Source: Thermorudis peleae
Lineage (GTDB): Bacteria > Chloroflexota > Chloroflexia > Thermomicrobiales > Thermomicrobiaceae
NCBI RefSeq assembly: GCF_000744775.1
Contig: NZ_JQMP01000004.1
Coordinates: 124,001 to 188,000 of the forward strand
Direction of reading: 5' to 3'
Length of the DNA: 64,000 bases
The notes beneath the pieces are model-generated. The model made no database searches. It saw only the letters and a program-made list of their open reading frames with translations, and was not told the DNA's origin. Of this stretch, positions 1 to 8,642 are shown piece after piece (positions within the stretch are counted from its first letter, which is position 1; each line of letters starts with the position of its first letter). A program made the position numbers and the translations under genes.

Positions 1-958
1 AGTGCGGCGGCAGCTGCACAAAGGCGTGCTCTTCGTTGAGCCGCGTGATCACGGCATCCGGGCACTCGACGAGGTAGCCGTGCCCGTGTCGCCCCGGCGG
101 TGGCGGATCCATGGCAAGCGTCTTTGAGCCAGCATCGAGGATGGCACGGTCGGGCGCGGGCCGGCTGATCACCGTCGTGAGGATGCGCAAGGCACAGCGC
201 TCCGGACCGATCCGGCCGAAGCGGAACGACGCCGCGTCGTAGAACACGTACGTGCCCGGGCGCATTTCCGTGATCCCCGGGACAGCGGTGGTCACGAAGG
301 CCGCCGGCGTTGAACCAACACTGACCACCTCAACCGGAATACCCGACCGGCGCAGCAGCTCAGCCGTCGCCACCATCGCCTCACCAGCGGCACGCCCAAG
401 CCGCTCGAGCTCAGCAGTATCAGCGGCCCGGCCAGCATGTCCTTCGTGCGTCATCAGCCCGCGCAGCCGGAGCCCCGGCATCTGCACGACTTCCCGGGCA
501 AGGCGCAAGGCAGGCTCCCCGGGCAGCACGCCCGCGCGGCCAAGGCCAGCGTCAATCTCCAGCAGCACATCCAGCACCGTGCCAGCCGCCTGCATCGCCC
601 GCGAGAGCGGCTCGGCCACGGCCACGCTGTCGACGGCGACGGTCACGTGCACGCGCTCCATCAGGTTCAGCAGGCGACGGATCTTCGCCTCGCCAACAAT
701 CTCATAGGCGATCAACACGTCATGCAGCACGCCAGCATCAGCCAACGCTTCCGCTTCACCGAGCTTGGCGCACGTATGGCCAACCGCGCCGAGCTCAGCC
801 TGGCGGCGCGTGATCTCAGCAGTCTTGTGCGTCTTAATGTGGGGGCGCAAGGCGAGGCCATGCGCCCGGGCATAGCTCGCCATCTCCGTCAAGTTCTGCT
901 CCAGCACATCGTCGAAGACGACCAGGCAGGGCGTATCAAGCATCTCCCGATAGGACAC
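1..958 (-). CDS. PLP-dependent alanine-racemase-fold enzyme (D-threonine aldolase / D-serine dehydratase-like), 3' end outside window
   Basis: Fold-type III PLP enzyme acting on an amino acid, probably a D-hydroxy amino acid. I translated it by hand because it runs off the left edge. The N-terminus reads [16 protein letters not shown], followed by RPHIKTHKT, whose second Lys is the usual PLP Schiff-base lysine of the D-threonine aldolase/DSD1 group. Further on are LLEIDAGLGRAG, RLRGLMTHEGHAG and EMRPGTYVFYDA, all typical of this group. The last visible part, NEEHAFVQLPPH, precedes the expected metal-binding C-terminal segment, which is outside the window. The GTG at 958 is preferred because AAAGGAG lies 8 bases upstream; an in-frame ATG at 976 has no ribosome site. 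It overlaps the end of purN by 23 bases, so the two are probably translationally coupled. The substrate cannot be read from the sequence. Confidence 0.8.
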   Translation of the reverse strand, partial: MSYREMLDTPCLVVFDDVLEQNLTEMASYARAHGLALRPHIKTHKTAEITRRQAELGAVGHTCAKLGEAEALADAGVLHDVLIAYEIVGEAKIRRLLNLMERVHVTVAVDSVAVAEPLSRAMQAAGTVLDVLLEIDAGLGRAGVLPGEPALRLAREVVQMPGLRLRGLMTHEGHAGRAADTAELERLGRAAGEAMVATAELLRRSGIPVEVVSVGSTPAAFVTTAVPGITEMRPGTYVFYDAASFRFGRIGPERCALRILTTVISRPAPDRAILDAGSKTLAMDPPPPGRHGHGYLVECPDAVITRLNEEHAFVQLPPH

Positions 959-1616
959 GAGGGTCACTCCTTTCATCAGCCGGAGCCGGTGGCAGAATGC
1001 GCACCCGCCGACCCTCGATCCGCAACCGGCCAGCAGCGTAGAGCCGAATCGCCTCAGGGTAGAGGCGGCATTCTTCGGCGAAGACCCGGGCCCCTAATGT
1101 CTCTGGTGTATCGTCGTCTTCCACCGGGACACACGCCTGCAAGATAATCGGCCCAGCGTCGAGTTCATCCGTCACGAAGTGCACCGTGCATCCACTGACC
1201 TTGACGCCAGCCTCGAGCACGGCCTGGTGCACACGCTCGCCGTACATCCCTTTGCCACCAAACAGCGGGAGCAGCGAGGGATGGATGTTGATGACCCGGC
1301 CAGCGTACGCCGGCCGCACCGGCAAGCGCTTGAGAAACCCAGCCATCACCACGAGATCGACAGCATACTGGTCGAGCGCAGCGTAGACCGCCTCCGCGAA
1401 CGCCGAGCCCTTCACCTGCCGCGCATCAACGACGACCAGGGGAACGCCAAACTGCGCCGCAAAGGCGTTCCCCGGCGCATCCGCTCGGCTGCTCACGATG
1501 ACAACGACCTCGGCTGGCAACGCCCCCGCCTGCTGCTGACGCAACAGATTGAGCAACGTCCGTCCAGTGCCTGAGATCAACACGCCGAGTCGCAACCGGC
1601 GCACGCAATCCCCCAT
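936..1616 (-). CDS. purN: Phosphoribosylglycinamide formyltransferase
   Basis: Transfers a formyl group from 10-formyltetrahydrofolate to glycinamide ribonucleotide, the third step of purine synthesis, in the cytoplasm. About 226 residues, slightly longer than the usual 190-215. The N-terminal [15 protein letters not shown] is the phosphate-binding loop. INIHPSLLP carries the catalytic Asn and His, and TDELDAGPI carries the catalytic Asp. The chosen ATG at 1616 gives [12 protein letters not shown]; an open frame extends much further upstream, but only as antisense to guaA. It is divergent from guaA with about 110 bases between the starts, and it ends inside the start region of the next minus-strand gene. 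Confidence 0.95.
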   Translation of the reverse strand: MGDCVRRLRLGVLISGTGRTLLNLLRQQQAGALPAEVVVIVSSRADAPGNAFAAQFGVPLVVVDARQVKGSAFAEAVYAALDQYAVDLVVMAGFLKRLPVRPAYAGRVINIHPSLLPLFGGKGMYGERVHQAVLEAGVKVSGCTVHFVTDELDAGPIILQACVPVEDDDTPETLGARVFAEECRLYPEAIRLYAAGRLRIEGRRVRILPPAPADERSDPRVLSGDA

Positions 1617-1727
1617 CCACGATGCAGAGCGCAGCAGCCGCTGCCCCCGCGGGATAGAATGGAGGACAGCGCGCCATTGCGCAAGGGCGCGCGGCACAGG
1701 CACATGATGAAGGAGCAAGCACGTCGT

Positions 1728-3308
1728 ATGGAGCAGACCGCTAACGCCGCCGCGCTGGGTCGCCCGGCAACTGGTGTCGACGCGGTGGTCGTACTTGACT
1801 ACGGCTCCCAGTACAGCCAGCTGATTGTGCGCCGGGTACGCGAAGCCCACGTCTACGCCGAACTCTGGCCGCATGATGTGGCCTGGGAAGACGTTGCACC
1901 GCTGCAGCCGAAAGGCGTGATCCTCTCGGGCGGACCCGCAAGCGTCTACGAGCCCGGTGCGCCACAGCTGCCACGTTGGGTCCTCGAGCGTCGCCTCCCT
2001 GTCCTCGGCATTTGCTACGGCCTGCAACTCCTCGTCCAGGCGCTCGGCGGACAGGTCGCGCCAGCCGCCGCGCGCGAATACGGACCAGCCACGCTCGAGG
2101 TCGTGGCCGACCACCCGCTCTTCGCCGGCCTGCCCGCACGCTCGACAGTGTGGATGAGCCATGGCGACCAGGTAACCGCGTTGCCACCCGGCTGGGAGCC
2201 GCTGGCACGCAGCGACAACGCCCCGTATGCCGCCTGCGGGCACGATGGGCTGATCGGCGTGCAATTCCACCCTGAAGTTGCCCATACCGAGTACGGCCAG
2301 GCGATCATCGCTAACTTCCTCTTTCGCGTCTGCGGCTGCCGCCCAACGTGGACACCAGGCTCGTTCATCGAGCAGACGACGGCGGCGATCCGCGAGCGCG
2401 TGGGCTCCGAGCGCGTGCTGCTCGCGCTCTCCGGCGGTGTCGACAGCGCCGTCGCGGCCGTGCTGATCCACCGGGCAATCGGCGAGCAACTCACGCCCGT
2501 GTTCGTCGATACCGGCCTGCTCCGCGCTGGCGAGCCTGAGACGGTTGTCACGGTCTTCCGTGAGCACTTCCAGATGCCGCTGGTCGTCGTCAACGCGGCC
2601 GAGCGCTTCTTCGCCCGGCTGCGCGGCGTCGTCGACCCCGAAGAAAAGCGGCGAGTTATCGGCGAGGAGTTTGTGCGCGTTTTCGAGGCCGTTGCGCGCG
2701 AGCACGGGCCGTTTCGCTTCCTCGCGCAGGGCACGCTCTACCCTGACGTGATCGAGAGCGCTGGCCCCGTTTCCAAAACCGCTGCGAAAATCAAGACGCA
2801 CCACAACGTCGGCGGGCTTCCCCCCGACCTCGCCTTCGAGTTGCTTGAGCCGCTGCGCTGGCTCTTCAAAGATGAAGTGCGCGCCATCGGCCGAGCGCTT
2901 GGCCTTCCAGAGGTGATCGTCCAGCGCCAGCCGTTCCCCGGCCCTGGCCTCGCCGTGCGCGTCATCGGCGAAGTCACCCCCGAGGCCGTCGCCATGGCCC
3001 GCCAGGCCGACGCCATTGTCCGGCAGGAGATCGAGGCAGCAGGCCTCGCTTCCCAGCTCTGGCAGTTCTTCGCCGTCGTCCTGCCGACGGTACGGACAAC
3101 CGGCGTGATGGGCGATTTCCGCACCTACGCCAACCTGTGTGCTATCCGCGCGGTCCAGAGCACCGACGCCATGACGGCTGATTGGGCTCGACTGCCAGCC
3201 GACCTCCTGGCGCGAATCAGCCAGCGGATCGTCAACGAAGTGCCGGGGATTAACCGCGTGGTCTACGACATTACCAGCAAGCCCCCGGCGACCATCGAAT
3301 GGGAGTGA
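1728..3308 (+). CDS. guaA: GMP synthase (glutamine-hydrolysing)
   Basis: Converts XMP to GMP with glutamine and ATP. About 526 residues, a normal length. The N-terminal class I glutamine amidotransferase has GICYGLQLL (nucleophile Cys near residue 96) and FHPEVAHT (His-Glu of the triad). The ATP pyrophosphatase domain has the P-loop SGGVDS at residues 235-240. The C-terminal dimerisation domain ends in the conserved [12 protein letters not shown] chose the ATG at 1728, which has AGGAG 12 bases upstream; an ATG at 1704 is possible but has no better site. purD starts only 4 bases after the stop, so guaA and purD form an operon. Confidence 0.97.
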   Translation: MEQTANAAALGRPATGVDAVVVLDYGSQYSQLIVRRVREAHVYAELWPHDVAWEDVAPLQPKGVILSGGPASVYEPGAPQLPRWVLERRLPVLGICYGLQLLVQALGGQVAPAAAREYGPATLEVVADHPLFAGLPARSTVWMSHGDQVTALPPGWEPLARSDNAPYAACGHDGLIGVQFHPEVAHTEYGQAIIANFLFRVCGCRPTWTPGSFIEQTTAAIRERVGSERVLLALSGGVDSAVAAVLIHRAIGEQLTPVFVDTGLLRAGEPETVVTVFREHFQMPLVVVNAAERFFARLRGVVDPEEKRRVIGEEFVRVFEAVAREHGPFRFLAQGTLYPDVIESAGPVSKTAAKIKTHHNVGGLPPDLAFELLEPLRWLFKDEVRAIGRALGLPEVIVQRQPFPGPGLAVRVIGEVTPEAVAMARQADAIVRQEIEAAGLASQLWQFFAVVLPTVRTTGVMGDFRTYANLCAIRAVQSTDAMTADWARLPADLLARISQRIVNEVPGINRVVYDITSKPPATIEWE

Positions 3309-3312
3309 CGCG

Positions 3313-4581
3313 ATGCGCGTACTGGTCGTGGGAAGCGGCGGACGCGAACACGCGCTTGCGTGGGCACTGGCCCACTCGCCACACGTCACCGACCTGCTGA
3401 TCGCCCCCGGCAACGCTGGCACTGCCGAACTCGGCGAGAATGTGCCCGTTCCGGCCAATGACATCGCTGGGCTGACAGCGCTCGCGCGGGAACGTCGCGT
3501 CGAGCTCGTCGTCGTCGGCCCGGAAGAGCCGTTGGCGCGCGGCCTGGCTGACCAGCTGCGCGCCGCCGGGATTCCAACGCTGGGGCCAGATGCTGCCGGT
3601 GCGCGCATTGAAAGCAGTAAAGCCTGGGCCAAGGAGGTGATGGCCGCAGCTGGCGTGCCGACGGCGCGGGCCCAACGCTTCACACGGCTCGCTGACGCGC
3701 TCGCGGCGCTGGCCGACTGGCCGACGCCAGTCGTGGTCAAAGCCAGCGGCCTCGCTGCCGGCAAGGGCGTGATTGTGGCTGGCAGTCGCGCTGAGGCTGA
3801 ACAGGCCCTGCGCTGGATGCTCGAGGCTGGCGGGCTTGGCGAGGCGGGACGCGAAGTCTTGCTTGAGGAATACCTGGAAGGTCGCGAAGTCTCCTGCTTT
3901 GCGCTGACCGACGGCGAGAGCGTCGTCCCGCTGCTGCCGGCCTGCGACTACAAACGCGTCGGCGACAACGATACCGGCCCGAACACCGGTGGCATGGGCG
4001 CGTACAGCCCGGTTCCCTGGCTCGATGCATCCCAGCAGCAGGTCGTCCTTGAGCGGATCATGCGGCCGACGCTGGCCGAACTCGCCCAGCGCGGCATCCG
4101 CTACCGCGGCATCCTCTACGCCGGGCTCATGATGACGGCTGACGGGCCGAAGGTGCTGGAATTCAACTGTCGACTCGGGGATCCAGAAGCACAGGCGGTG
4201 CTACCGTTGCTCGCGAGCGACGCCGCCGCACTCTTCGCAGCTGCAGCGCTGGGCGAGCTTGCCCATCAGCCGTTGCCGCAGTGGCACGACGGCGCGGCCG
4301 TGACCGTTGTCCTCGCCTCCGGCGGCTATCCCGGCCCCTCTGAGACCGGCAAGCCGATCAGCGGGTTAGCGGATCTCCCAGAAGGCGTGCTCGCGTTCCA
4401 CGCCGGCACGCGCCGCGACCCGGACGGCACGCTCCGCACCGCTGGCGGCCGGGTGCTCGCGCTCACCGCTCGTGGACGCACCATCGCCGAGGCACGGGCG
4501 CTGGCCTACGCTGCCGTTGCGCGTGTCCAGTTCCCCGGCATGCACTACCGGCGAGACATCGCTGCCCGCGAGCTACGCTGA
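3313..4581 (+). CDS. purD: Phosphoribosylamine-glycine ligase
   Basis: ATP-grasp ligase joining 5-phosphoribosylamine and glycine, the second step of purine synthesis. 422 residues, the normal size. The N-terminal Rossmann-like domain begins MRVLVVGSGGREHALAW. Family motifs follow: VVGPEEPLARGL, the ATP-grasp segment VVKASGLAAGKGVIVA, NTGGMGAYSPVP and FNCRLGDPEAQAVLP. The start sits 4 bases after guaA, so the pair is co-transcribed. With purN just upstream on the other strand, three purine genes share this locus. It converges on the response regulator gene with only a 4-base gap and no visible terminator between them. Confidence 0.97.
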   Translation: MRVLVVGSGGREHALAWALAHSPHVTDLLIAPGNAGTAELGENVPVPANDIAGLTALARERRVELVVVGPEEPLARGLADQLRAAGIPTLGPDAAGARIESSKAWAKEVMAAAGVPTARAQRFTRLADALAALADWPTPVVVKASGLAAGKGVIVAGSRAEAEQALRWMLEAGGLGEAGREVLLEEYLEGREVSCFALTDGESVVPLLPACDYKRVGDNDTGPNTGGMGAYSPVPWLDASQQQVVLERIMRPTLAELAQRGIRYRGILYAGLMMTADGPKVLEFNCRLGDPEAQAVLPLLASDAAALFAAAALGELAHQPLPQWHDGAAVTVVLASGGYPGPSETGKPISGLADLPEGVLAFHAGTRRDPDGTLRTAGGRVLALTARGRTIAEARALAYAAVARVQFPGMHYRRDIAARELR

Positions 4582-4585
4582 GGCG

Positions 4586-5299
4586 CTACGCCGAAAGCGA
4601 CACGCCCGGTTCACCAGCTGGCGGCTGGAACAGCACGAGCCGGCGTTGCGCCGCGTTTAAGATCGCCTCCAGGCGATCGCTGGCCTGCAGCTTGCGGAGC
4701 ACCGTCGTGATGTGGTTCTTGACCGTCTGCTCGGTGATGAACAGCGCATCGGCAATCTCTTTATTGGAGAGGCCTTGCGCCATGCAATCGAGCACTTCGA
4801 TCTCGCGCATCGTCAGCGGTTCAGCGGCGCAGGCGGGAACAGCCTGCAGCTCACGCAACACCTGGCGCGCGACCGCCGGGTTGGCCAGGAGCGCTTGCGC
4901 CAACGGCTGCTCGCCCGCGGCCACCCGCTCAAGCGTGGCCAGCAACGCATCGACCGGGGCCGTCTTAGCGATATGGGCTGCTGCCCCAACCCGCGCTGCC
5001 TCGACGAGCCAGGTCGGATCTTCCAGCGCGGACAGCATCACGACAGCCAACCGTGGGCGCTGCCGCCGGAGCAAGCGCGCCAGCTCAATCCCGGTAACGC
5101 CGGGAAGATGGATATCCACCAGCGCGATATCCGGCTGGTGCACCTCGGTGGCATGGATCGCCTCGTAGACGGCCGAGGCCTCAGCAACCACCTGATACTG
5201 CGGCGCAAGGGCCAGCACCTGCCGTAGCCCGCGCCGGAACAACGGGTGGTCATCAACAATCAACACCCGGGTCGCCCCACGGGCTTCTCGTCTCCCCAT
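4586..5299 (-). CDS. NarL/FixJ-type response regulator (REC-LuxR)
   Basis: Two-component transcription regulator of about 237 residues. The receiver domain starts RVLIVDDHPLFRRGL (acidic pocket) and has the phospho-acceptor Asp in IALVDIHLPG; a Ser follows in VVMLSALED and a Lys in HIAKTAPVD. The C-terminal LuxR-type helix-turn-helix reads LTMREIEVLDCMAQGLSNKE and continues with EQTVKNHITTVLRKL. The longer open frame has 27 extra N-terminal residues rich in Phe/Leu/Trp that do not belong to the fold, so I use the ATG at 5299, preceded by AAGGGG. No histidine kinase gene is nearby, so it is an orphan here and its signal is unknown. Confidence 0.93.
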   Translation of the reverse strand: MGRREARGATRVLIVDDHPLFRRGLRQVLALAPQYQVVAEASAVYEAIHATEVHQPDIALVDIHLPGVTGIELARLLRRQRPRLAVVMLSALEDPTWLVEAARVGAAAHIAKTAPVDALLATLERVAAGEQPLAQALLANPAVARQVLRELQAVPACAAEPLTMREIEVLDCMAQGLSNKEIADALFITEQTVKNHITTVLRKLQASDRLEAILNAAQRRLVLFQPPAGEPGVSLSA

Positions 5300-5690
5300 G
5301 CCAACCCCTTCCCCCTGATAACGCCGGATAACACCGGACAACCAGAAAAACAAGAAGCTCATTGGCAAGTATCGACGCAATCACCAGGATTTGCTATGAG
5401 GAAAACGGTTGAGACACACAAGGCAAGAGTCCTAGTCCGCCTAGTACGTGCGGGCCAGTCAACCCGGTGTCCATACACTGAAACTGTAGCATGTTCCAGC
5501 ACGCTCGCCCCGGCCCCGCTGCCACGAGGGGCGCCAATCGACAAAAAGCGCGTCCGCTCCCAAACAGCCGAGCCCGGTCTGCCCGCCGCTGTCACCCGGG
5601 CTGCCAATAGACACGAGGCGCGACACACGGCACGCGTGTGCCGATGCAGGACTGCGAGCGCATCCGCTGGCTGCTCAGCCAGCCGGCGCC
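5300..5690. other. Intergenic region between response regulator and NUDIX gene
   Basis: About 390 bases without a convincing gene. It must hold the promoter of the response regulator on its left side. The plus-strand open frame across it has low-complexity composition and no ribosome site. The only structure I see is a pair of imperfect 37-base direct repeats, listed separately. Confidence 0.5.
5516..5622. repeat. Two imperfect 37-base direct repeats, 70 bases apart
   Basis: Copy 1 starts at 5516 and copy 2 at 5586. Both begin CCGCTG, contain GCCAAT followed by GACA, and end GCGCG. About three quarters of the aligned positions agree by eye. They lie in the non-coding gap downstream of the NUDIX gene and could be remnants of a tandem duplication or binding sites. 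Confidence 0.4.
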
Positions 5691-6260
5691 TCAGCTTCCC
5701 GCCCCGTTCAACCGTGGGATACCGCCGAAGTGCACGCCGAGTGCGACCAGCGTCTTGGCGTCGGCAATCTCGCGCTGGCGGACGAGCCGTGGCAACGCCT
5801 CAGGATCGACAATGACCACATCGATCCGCTCATCGTCAGCTGGACGGGCCGCGCCAGCCCGCAGACCCATGGCTCGGTAGACGATCAATTCCTCGTTGGC
5901 CCAGCCGGGTGAGACGTAGAAGCGAGCAAGTTCTTCAAAGCGCGCGGCCTGATAGCCCGTCTCCTCGAAGAGCTCGCGCTGTGCGGTAGCTAACGGCGAT
6001 TCACCGGGCTCACGCGTGCCAGCCGGCACCTCAAGCAACGTCCGGCCGACAGCATGGCGGTACTGCCGGACGAGCACGAGTTGTCCGCTCGGCAACACCG
6101 GCAGAATCGCAACGGCACCGGGGTGCTCGGCAACTTCGCGCGTATGCTCCTGTCCATCGGGCGTGCGCACCTGATCGACCCGGACACGGATCAGCCGGCC
6201 CTGGAACGCGACCCGGGACGACACCGGCTGCTCGGGTGGCTCGGTCGCTGGTTCTGGCAT
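5691..6260 (-). CDS. NUDIX hydrolase, ADP-ribose pyrophosphatase type
   Basis: Hydrolyses a nucleoside diphosphate derivative, most likely ADP-ribose to AMP and ribose 5-phosphate. 189 residues, normal for the NudF group. After RTPDGQEHTREVAEHPGAV comes LVRQYRHAVGRTLLEVPAGT. The Nudix box spans the following residues from GTREPGE to RELFEETGY and has the Gly, both Glu and the Arg-Glu-x2-Glu-Glu in place. The Pro-Gly in FYVSPGWANE fits the ADP-ribose branch. The start ATG lies next to a GGAGGAG-type site (complement of ctcctcc at 6263-6269). It is a single gene, transcribed divergently from the LPXTG protein gene. Confidence 0.9.
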   Translation of the reverse strand: MPEPATEPPEQPVSSRVAFQGRLIRVRVDQVRTPDGQEHTREVAEHPGAVAILPVLPSGQLVLVRQYRHAVGRTLLEVPAGTREPGESPLATAQRELFEETGYQAARFEELARFYVSPGWANEELIVYRAMGLRAGAARPADDERIDVVIVDPEALPRLVRQREIADAKTLVALGVHFGGIPRLNGAGS

Positions 6261-6465
6261 GTCTCCTCCTTTCGCGGCGAGTGTACCACCGATGGGAACG
6301 TCGGCTGGGGCAGGGCGTTGCTCGAAGCCCTGGTCGCGTTTCCCCCTCGTTGGGTCAGCTGCTGCTCGCGTTTTCTAAGGCAGATTGACGGGAAGCGGTG
6401 CGGGGACAGGAACGCGCACGTAGGTGCGGATCGCAACCGGAAAAATAGTGCAAAGTTTTTTACTA

Positions 6466-6494
6466 TTTCCAGTACTTCTGGGCCTGGTTATGAT
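6466..6494 (+). promoter_or_regulatory. Sigma-70-like promoter for the LPXTG protein leader
   Basis: TTTCCA at 6466-6471 and TATGAT at 6489-6494 with a 17-base spacer; the local sequence is AT-rich compared with its surroundings. Transcription would start near 6501, about 260 bases before the ATG at 6764. Confidence 0.5.
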
Positions 6495-6527
6495 CCGACA
6501 GTTCCGTTAGAATCGTACTAGCCGATT

Positions 6528-6545
6528 GGTGGGGGGTACCCCACC
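6528..6545 (+). promoter_or_regulatory. Small perfect hairpin in the leader
   Basis: GGTGGGG and CCCCACC pair perfectly around a GGTA loop. It lies close to the predicted transcript start, so it may protect the 5' end or form part of a larger fold. Confidence 0.45.
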
Positions 6546-6624
6546 CAAAGGTCACAGGAACCGACCATCCGGAGGCGATGACGCGCAGGCAGTAGCAGTG
6601 GGCGCCGAGCCTGCGCTGAGCCAG

Positions 6625-6670
6625 TGGCGCACCCGGCCGGAGACCAACGCTCTCGAGGCCGGGTGCGCCA
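6625..6670 (+). promoter_or_regulatory. Strong 14-bp hairpin in the leader (attenuator or regulatory RNA)
   Basis: TGGCGCACCCGGCC (6625-6638) pairs perfectly with GGCCGGGTGCGCCA (6657-6670) around an 18-base loop that can add a GAGA/TCTC inner pair. TGTGGTTTTCG follows the stem, a weak T-run, so it may act as an attenuating terminator ahead of the surface protein gene. Confidence 0.5.
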
Positions 6671-6763
6671 TGTGGTTTTCGTGGAGGGGGATAGACATGC
6701 ACTGTTGTGACTGGTGGCGAGCACATCGCGAACACACCCTGGAGGGGAAAGGGGAGTATAGCC

Positions 6764-8482
6764 ATGCCTAAACTATTCCGCGGGAAACGACCGCCTCACT
6801 CAATAGTTGGAATCCAGTTCTTGATTGCACTACTACTTACGTTGGGGGTGGTTCTTGGGAATCTTCCCACCTTTTCCGTTGCTGCATCGAGTGGAAAGTC
6901 AGAACCATCAAATTCAGAGACATCAACATTACAGACAATCCCTGTCAAGCAAAGCCAAATCGGCACCACAGGCTGCCAGTCAGCCGATACCATGCTCTGG
7001 CACTTCATCATCAATCAAATCGATACTCCGAGCGACGCACCAGGCTCAATCACTGTCACGTTCCAGCAAGCTGGCACAAAGACGGTAAACCTCTACACAG
7101 TTACCAATGGCGGAACCGCGCACTACATCGTCCAAACCGGACCAGGGGACACGCTCCTGAACGCCACCGCGCAGATCTACAAAGACTGGAGCGGGCAGTT
7201 CAATCTGAGCAGCCCAAAATGTCATCCAGCCCCCACACCCACGCCAACCAAGACACCGACGGCGACGCCAACCAACACGGCGACCCCAACCGCGACCCCG
7301 ACGAAGACACCGACCCCAACGCCATGCTGTAAGTGCGATGACGAAGATGAGCACTGCACACCCACGCCAACGGTAACGGCAACGGCGACCCCGACGGAGA
7401 CGCCAACGGCCACGCCAACTGAGACACCAACGGCCACGCCAACGGCCACCCCAACTCAGACGCCAACGGCAACCCCGACGGCGACGCCGACTGAGACGCC
7501 GACGGCAACCCCAACTGAGACCCCGACGGCGACGCCGACTGAGACGCCGACGGCAACCCCAACCGAGACACCGACGGCGACACCGACTGAGACGCCGACG
7601 GCGACACCAACTGAGACGCCAACAGCCACGCCGACGGCAACCCCGACTGAGACGCCAACGGCAACCCCGACGGAGACGCCAACAGCGACGCCGACGGCGA
7701 CACCGACACCGGTGACGCCCACGCCAACGCCGGTGACGCCAACACCCACGGCCACACCAACGCCGACGGTGCCGATCACGCCGAGCGCGCCGATCTTGAC
7801 GCTCACTAAGGTCTGGAGCGGTACGCCGACCGTTGGCAGCGTCACGATCCAGGTCACGACCAGCAACGGCACGACGACCGTCACCTGCTCTGGCTCAGTG
7901 CAGAGCGGGGCAACCTGGAACTGCAGCCCAGCCGTGACCCTGCCCGCTAACCCGAACGCGCAGGTGACGATCATCGAGACAACCGCGCTACCCGGCACCT
8001 GGTCGATCGCTGGCACTGGCACCTACACGGTCAGCCAGCTCTGCGGCAACGCCACCGCCTGCAGCCACGCCGTCACCAACACCCGCACGACGACGCCGCC
8101 ACCGCCGCCGACTGGTGGAGGCGCGCCACCGCCGGTGATCGTGATCCCGCCGGTCTCCCAGGCATCGCCAATCGTCGGTACGCCGACACCGACGGCAACG
8201 GCAACCGCGACGGCGACGAGCACGCCGACGCCGGTCTCGCAGCCATCGCCGATCACGGCTACGGCGACCACACCGGCAGTCAGCCAGGCCTCACCGGCGG
8301 TCAGCACGCCAACGACGGTGAGCCAAGCTTCCCCGGCGACCGGCACGCCGGTGCCACAGGTGCTGCCGAAGACCGGTCAGGCGCAGGACAGCAGCCCGTT
8401 CTGGGTGCTCACGATTGCCGGCCTGGCCTTGCTCTCGCTCGGGACGGCTGCGAAGCTCCGCCGGCGCGCTGGCATCCGCTAA
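6764..8482 (+). CDS. LPXTG-anchored surface protein with Thr/Pro stalk
   Basis: Cell-surface protein of 572 residues, probably sortase-anchored. An N-terminal signal segment is rich in Leu/Val ([16 protein letters not shown]). A globular domain of about 120 residues follows, then a long low-complexity stalk of T-A-T-P-T-E-T-P units. The stalk is broken once by a Cys/Asp/Glu cluster, [12 protein letters not shown] second folded domain starts near [11 protein letters not shown] and has paired Cys, resembling Cna-B-like surface folds. Short VSQASP repeats come next, then LPKTG, a hydrophobic helix and the tail KLRRRAGIR. The ATG at 6764 has GGGGAG 7 bases upstream. The gene is followed by a clear terminator at 8512. 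The ligand or partner is unknown; no sortase gene is in the window. Confidence 0.88.
   Translation: MPKLFRGKRPPHSIVGIQFLIALLLTLGVVLGNLPTFSVAASSGKSEPSNSETSTLQTIPVKQSQIGTTGCQSADTMLWHFIINQIDTPSDAPGSITVTFQQAGTKTVNLYTVTNGGTAHYIVQTGPGDTLLNATAQIYKDWSGQFNLSSPKCHPAPTPTPTKTPTATPTNTATPTATPTKTPTPTPCCKCDDEDEHCTPTPTVTATATPTETPTATPTETPTATPTATPTQTPTATPTATPTETPTATPTETPTATPTETPTATPTETPTATPTETPTATPTETPTATPTATPTETPTATPTETPTATPTATPTPVTPTPTPVTPTPTATPTPTVPITPSAPILTLTKVWSGTPTVGSVTIQVTTSNGTTTVTCSGSVQSGATWNCSPAVTLPANPNAQVTIIETTALPGTWSIAGTGTYTVSQLCGNATACSHAVTNTRTTTPPPPPTGGGAPPPVIVIPPVSQASPIVGTPTPTATATATATSTPTPVSQPSPITATATTPAVSQASPAVSTPTTVSQASPATGTPVPQVLPKTGQAQDSSPFWVLTIAGLALLSLGTAAKLRRRAGIR
7231..7770 (+). repeat. Degenerate tandem repeats encoding the Thr/Pro stalk
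   Basis: Repeats of about 12 or 24 bases built from ACNCCNACNGCNACNCC and ACNGAGACNCC units, encoding TATPTETP. Third codon positions vary between units, so the protein repeat is selected rather than the DNA being a fresh expansion. It is interrupted near 7325-7360 by the Cys-rich segment. Confidence 0.85.
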
Positions 8483-8511
8483 GCTGCTCATCACGCTAAC
8501 GACGGCTCCTC

Positions 8512-8555
8512 GATGGCCCGTGGAATCCCCCCTCCACGGGCCATCATTCTTTCGT
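8512..8555 (+). terminator. Rho-independent terminator after the LPXTG protein
   Basis: GATGGCCCGTGGA (8512-8524) and TCCACGGGCCATC (8533-8545) form a perfect 13-bp stem with an 8-base loop. ATTCTTTCGT follows. It lies 29 bases after the stop at 8482. Confidence 0.85.
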
Positions 8556-8642
8556 ACACCGGGGGAGCGCGGTTACATCGAGGTTACCGAAGAGGGCTAT
8601 CGTGGAAGCAGTGGGGCGACGGTCACGGAAGGGGGCGGAGCA

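Larger units (their letters stand above)
6261..6763 (+). other. Long non-coding leader upstream of the LPXTG surface protein
   Basis: About 500 bases with no supportable gene. It holds the NUDIX promoter on the left, a good sigma-70-like promoter at 6466-6494, and then a predicted 5' leader of roughly 260 bases with two strong hairpins (6528-6545 and 6625-6670) before the ribosome site GGGGAG at 6751. I could not match the leader to a riboswitch class I know. Confidence 0.55.

Noticed and set aside
1617-3764. Very long minus-strand frame continuing upstream of purN
   Set aside because: It is antisense to guaA and purD, which have complete family motifs; the only real part is purN at its 3' end.
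5246-5815. 189-codon plus-strand frame in the gap after the response regulator
   Set aside because: No ribosome site, Arg/Ser/Ala-rich composition, and it overlaps both neighbours in antisense.
6545-6625. c-di-GMP-I riboswitch before the surface protein
   Set aside because: Only CACAGG-AACC and GACGC-AGGC fragments agree; the tetraloop helix and spacing do not fit the consensus I know.
7231-7770. CRISPR-like or microsatellite array
   Set aside because: The units are back to back without spacers and encode a sensible Thr-Pro stalk in frame.
7456-8022. Minus-strand Val-Gly repeat frame and similar Ser/Ala/Leu repeat frame
   Set aside because: They are mirror images of the Thr-Pro repeat in the LPXTG gene, not independent proteins.
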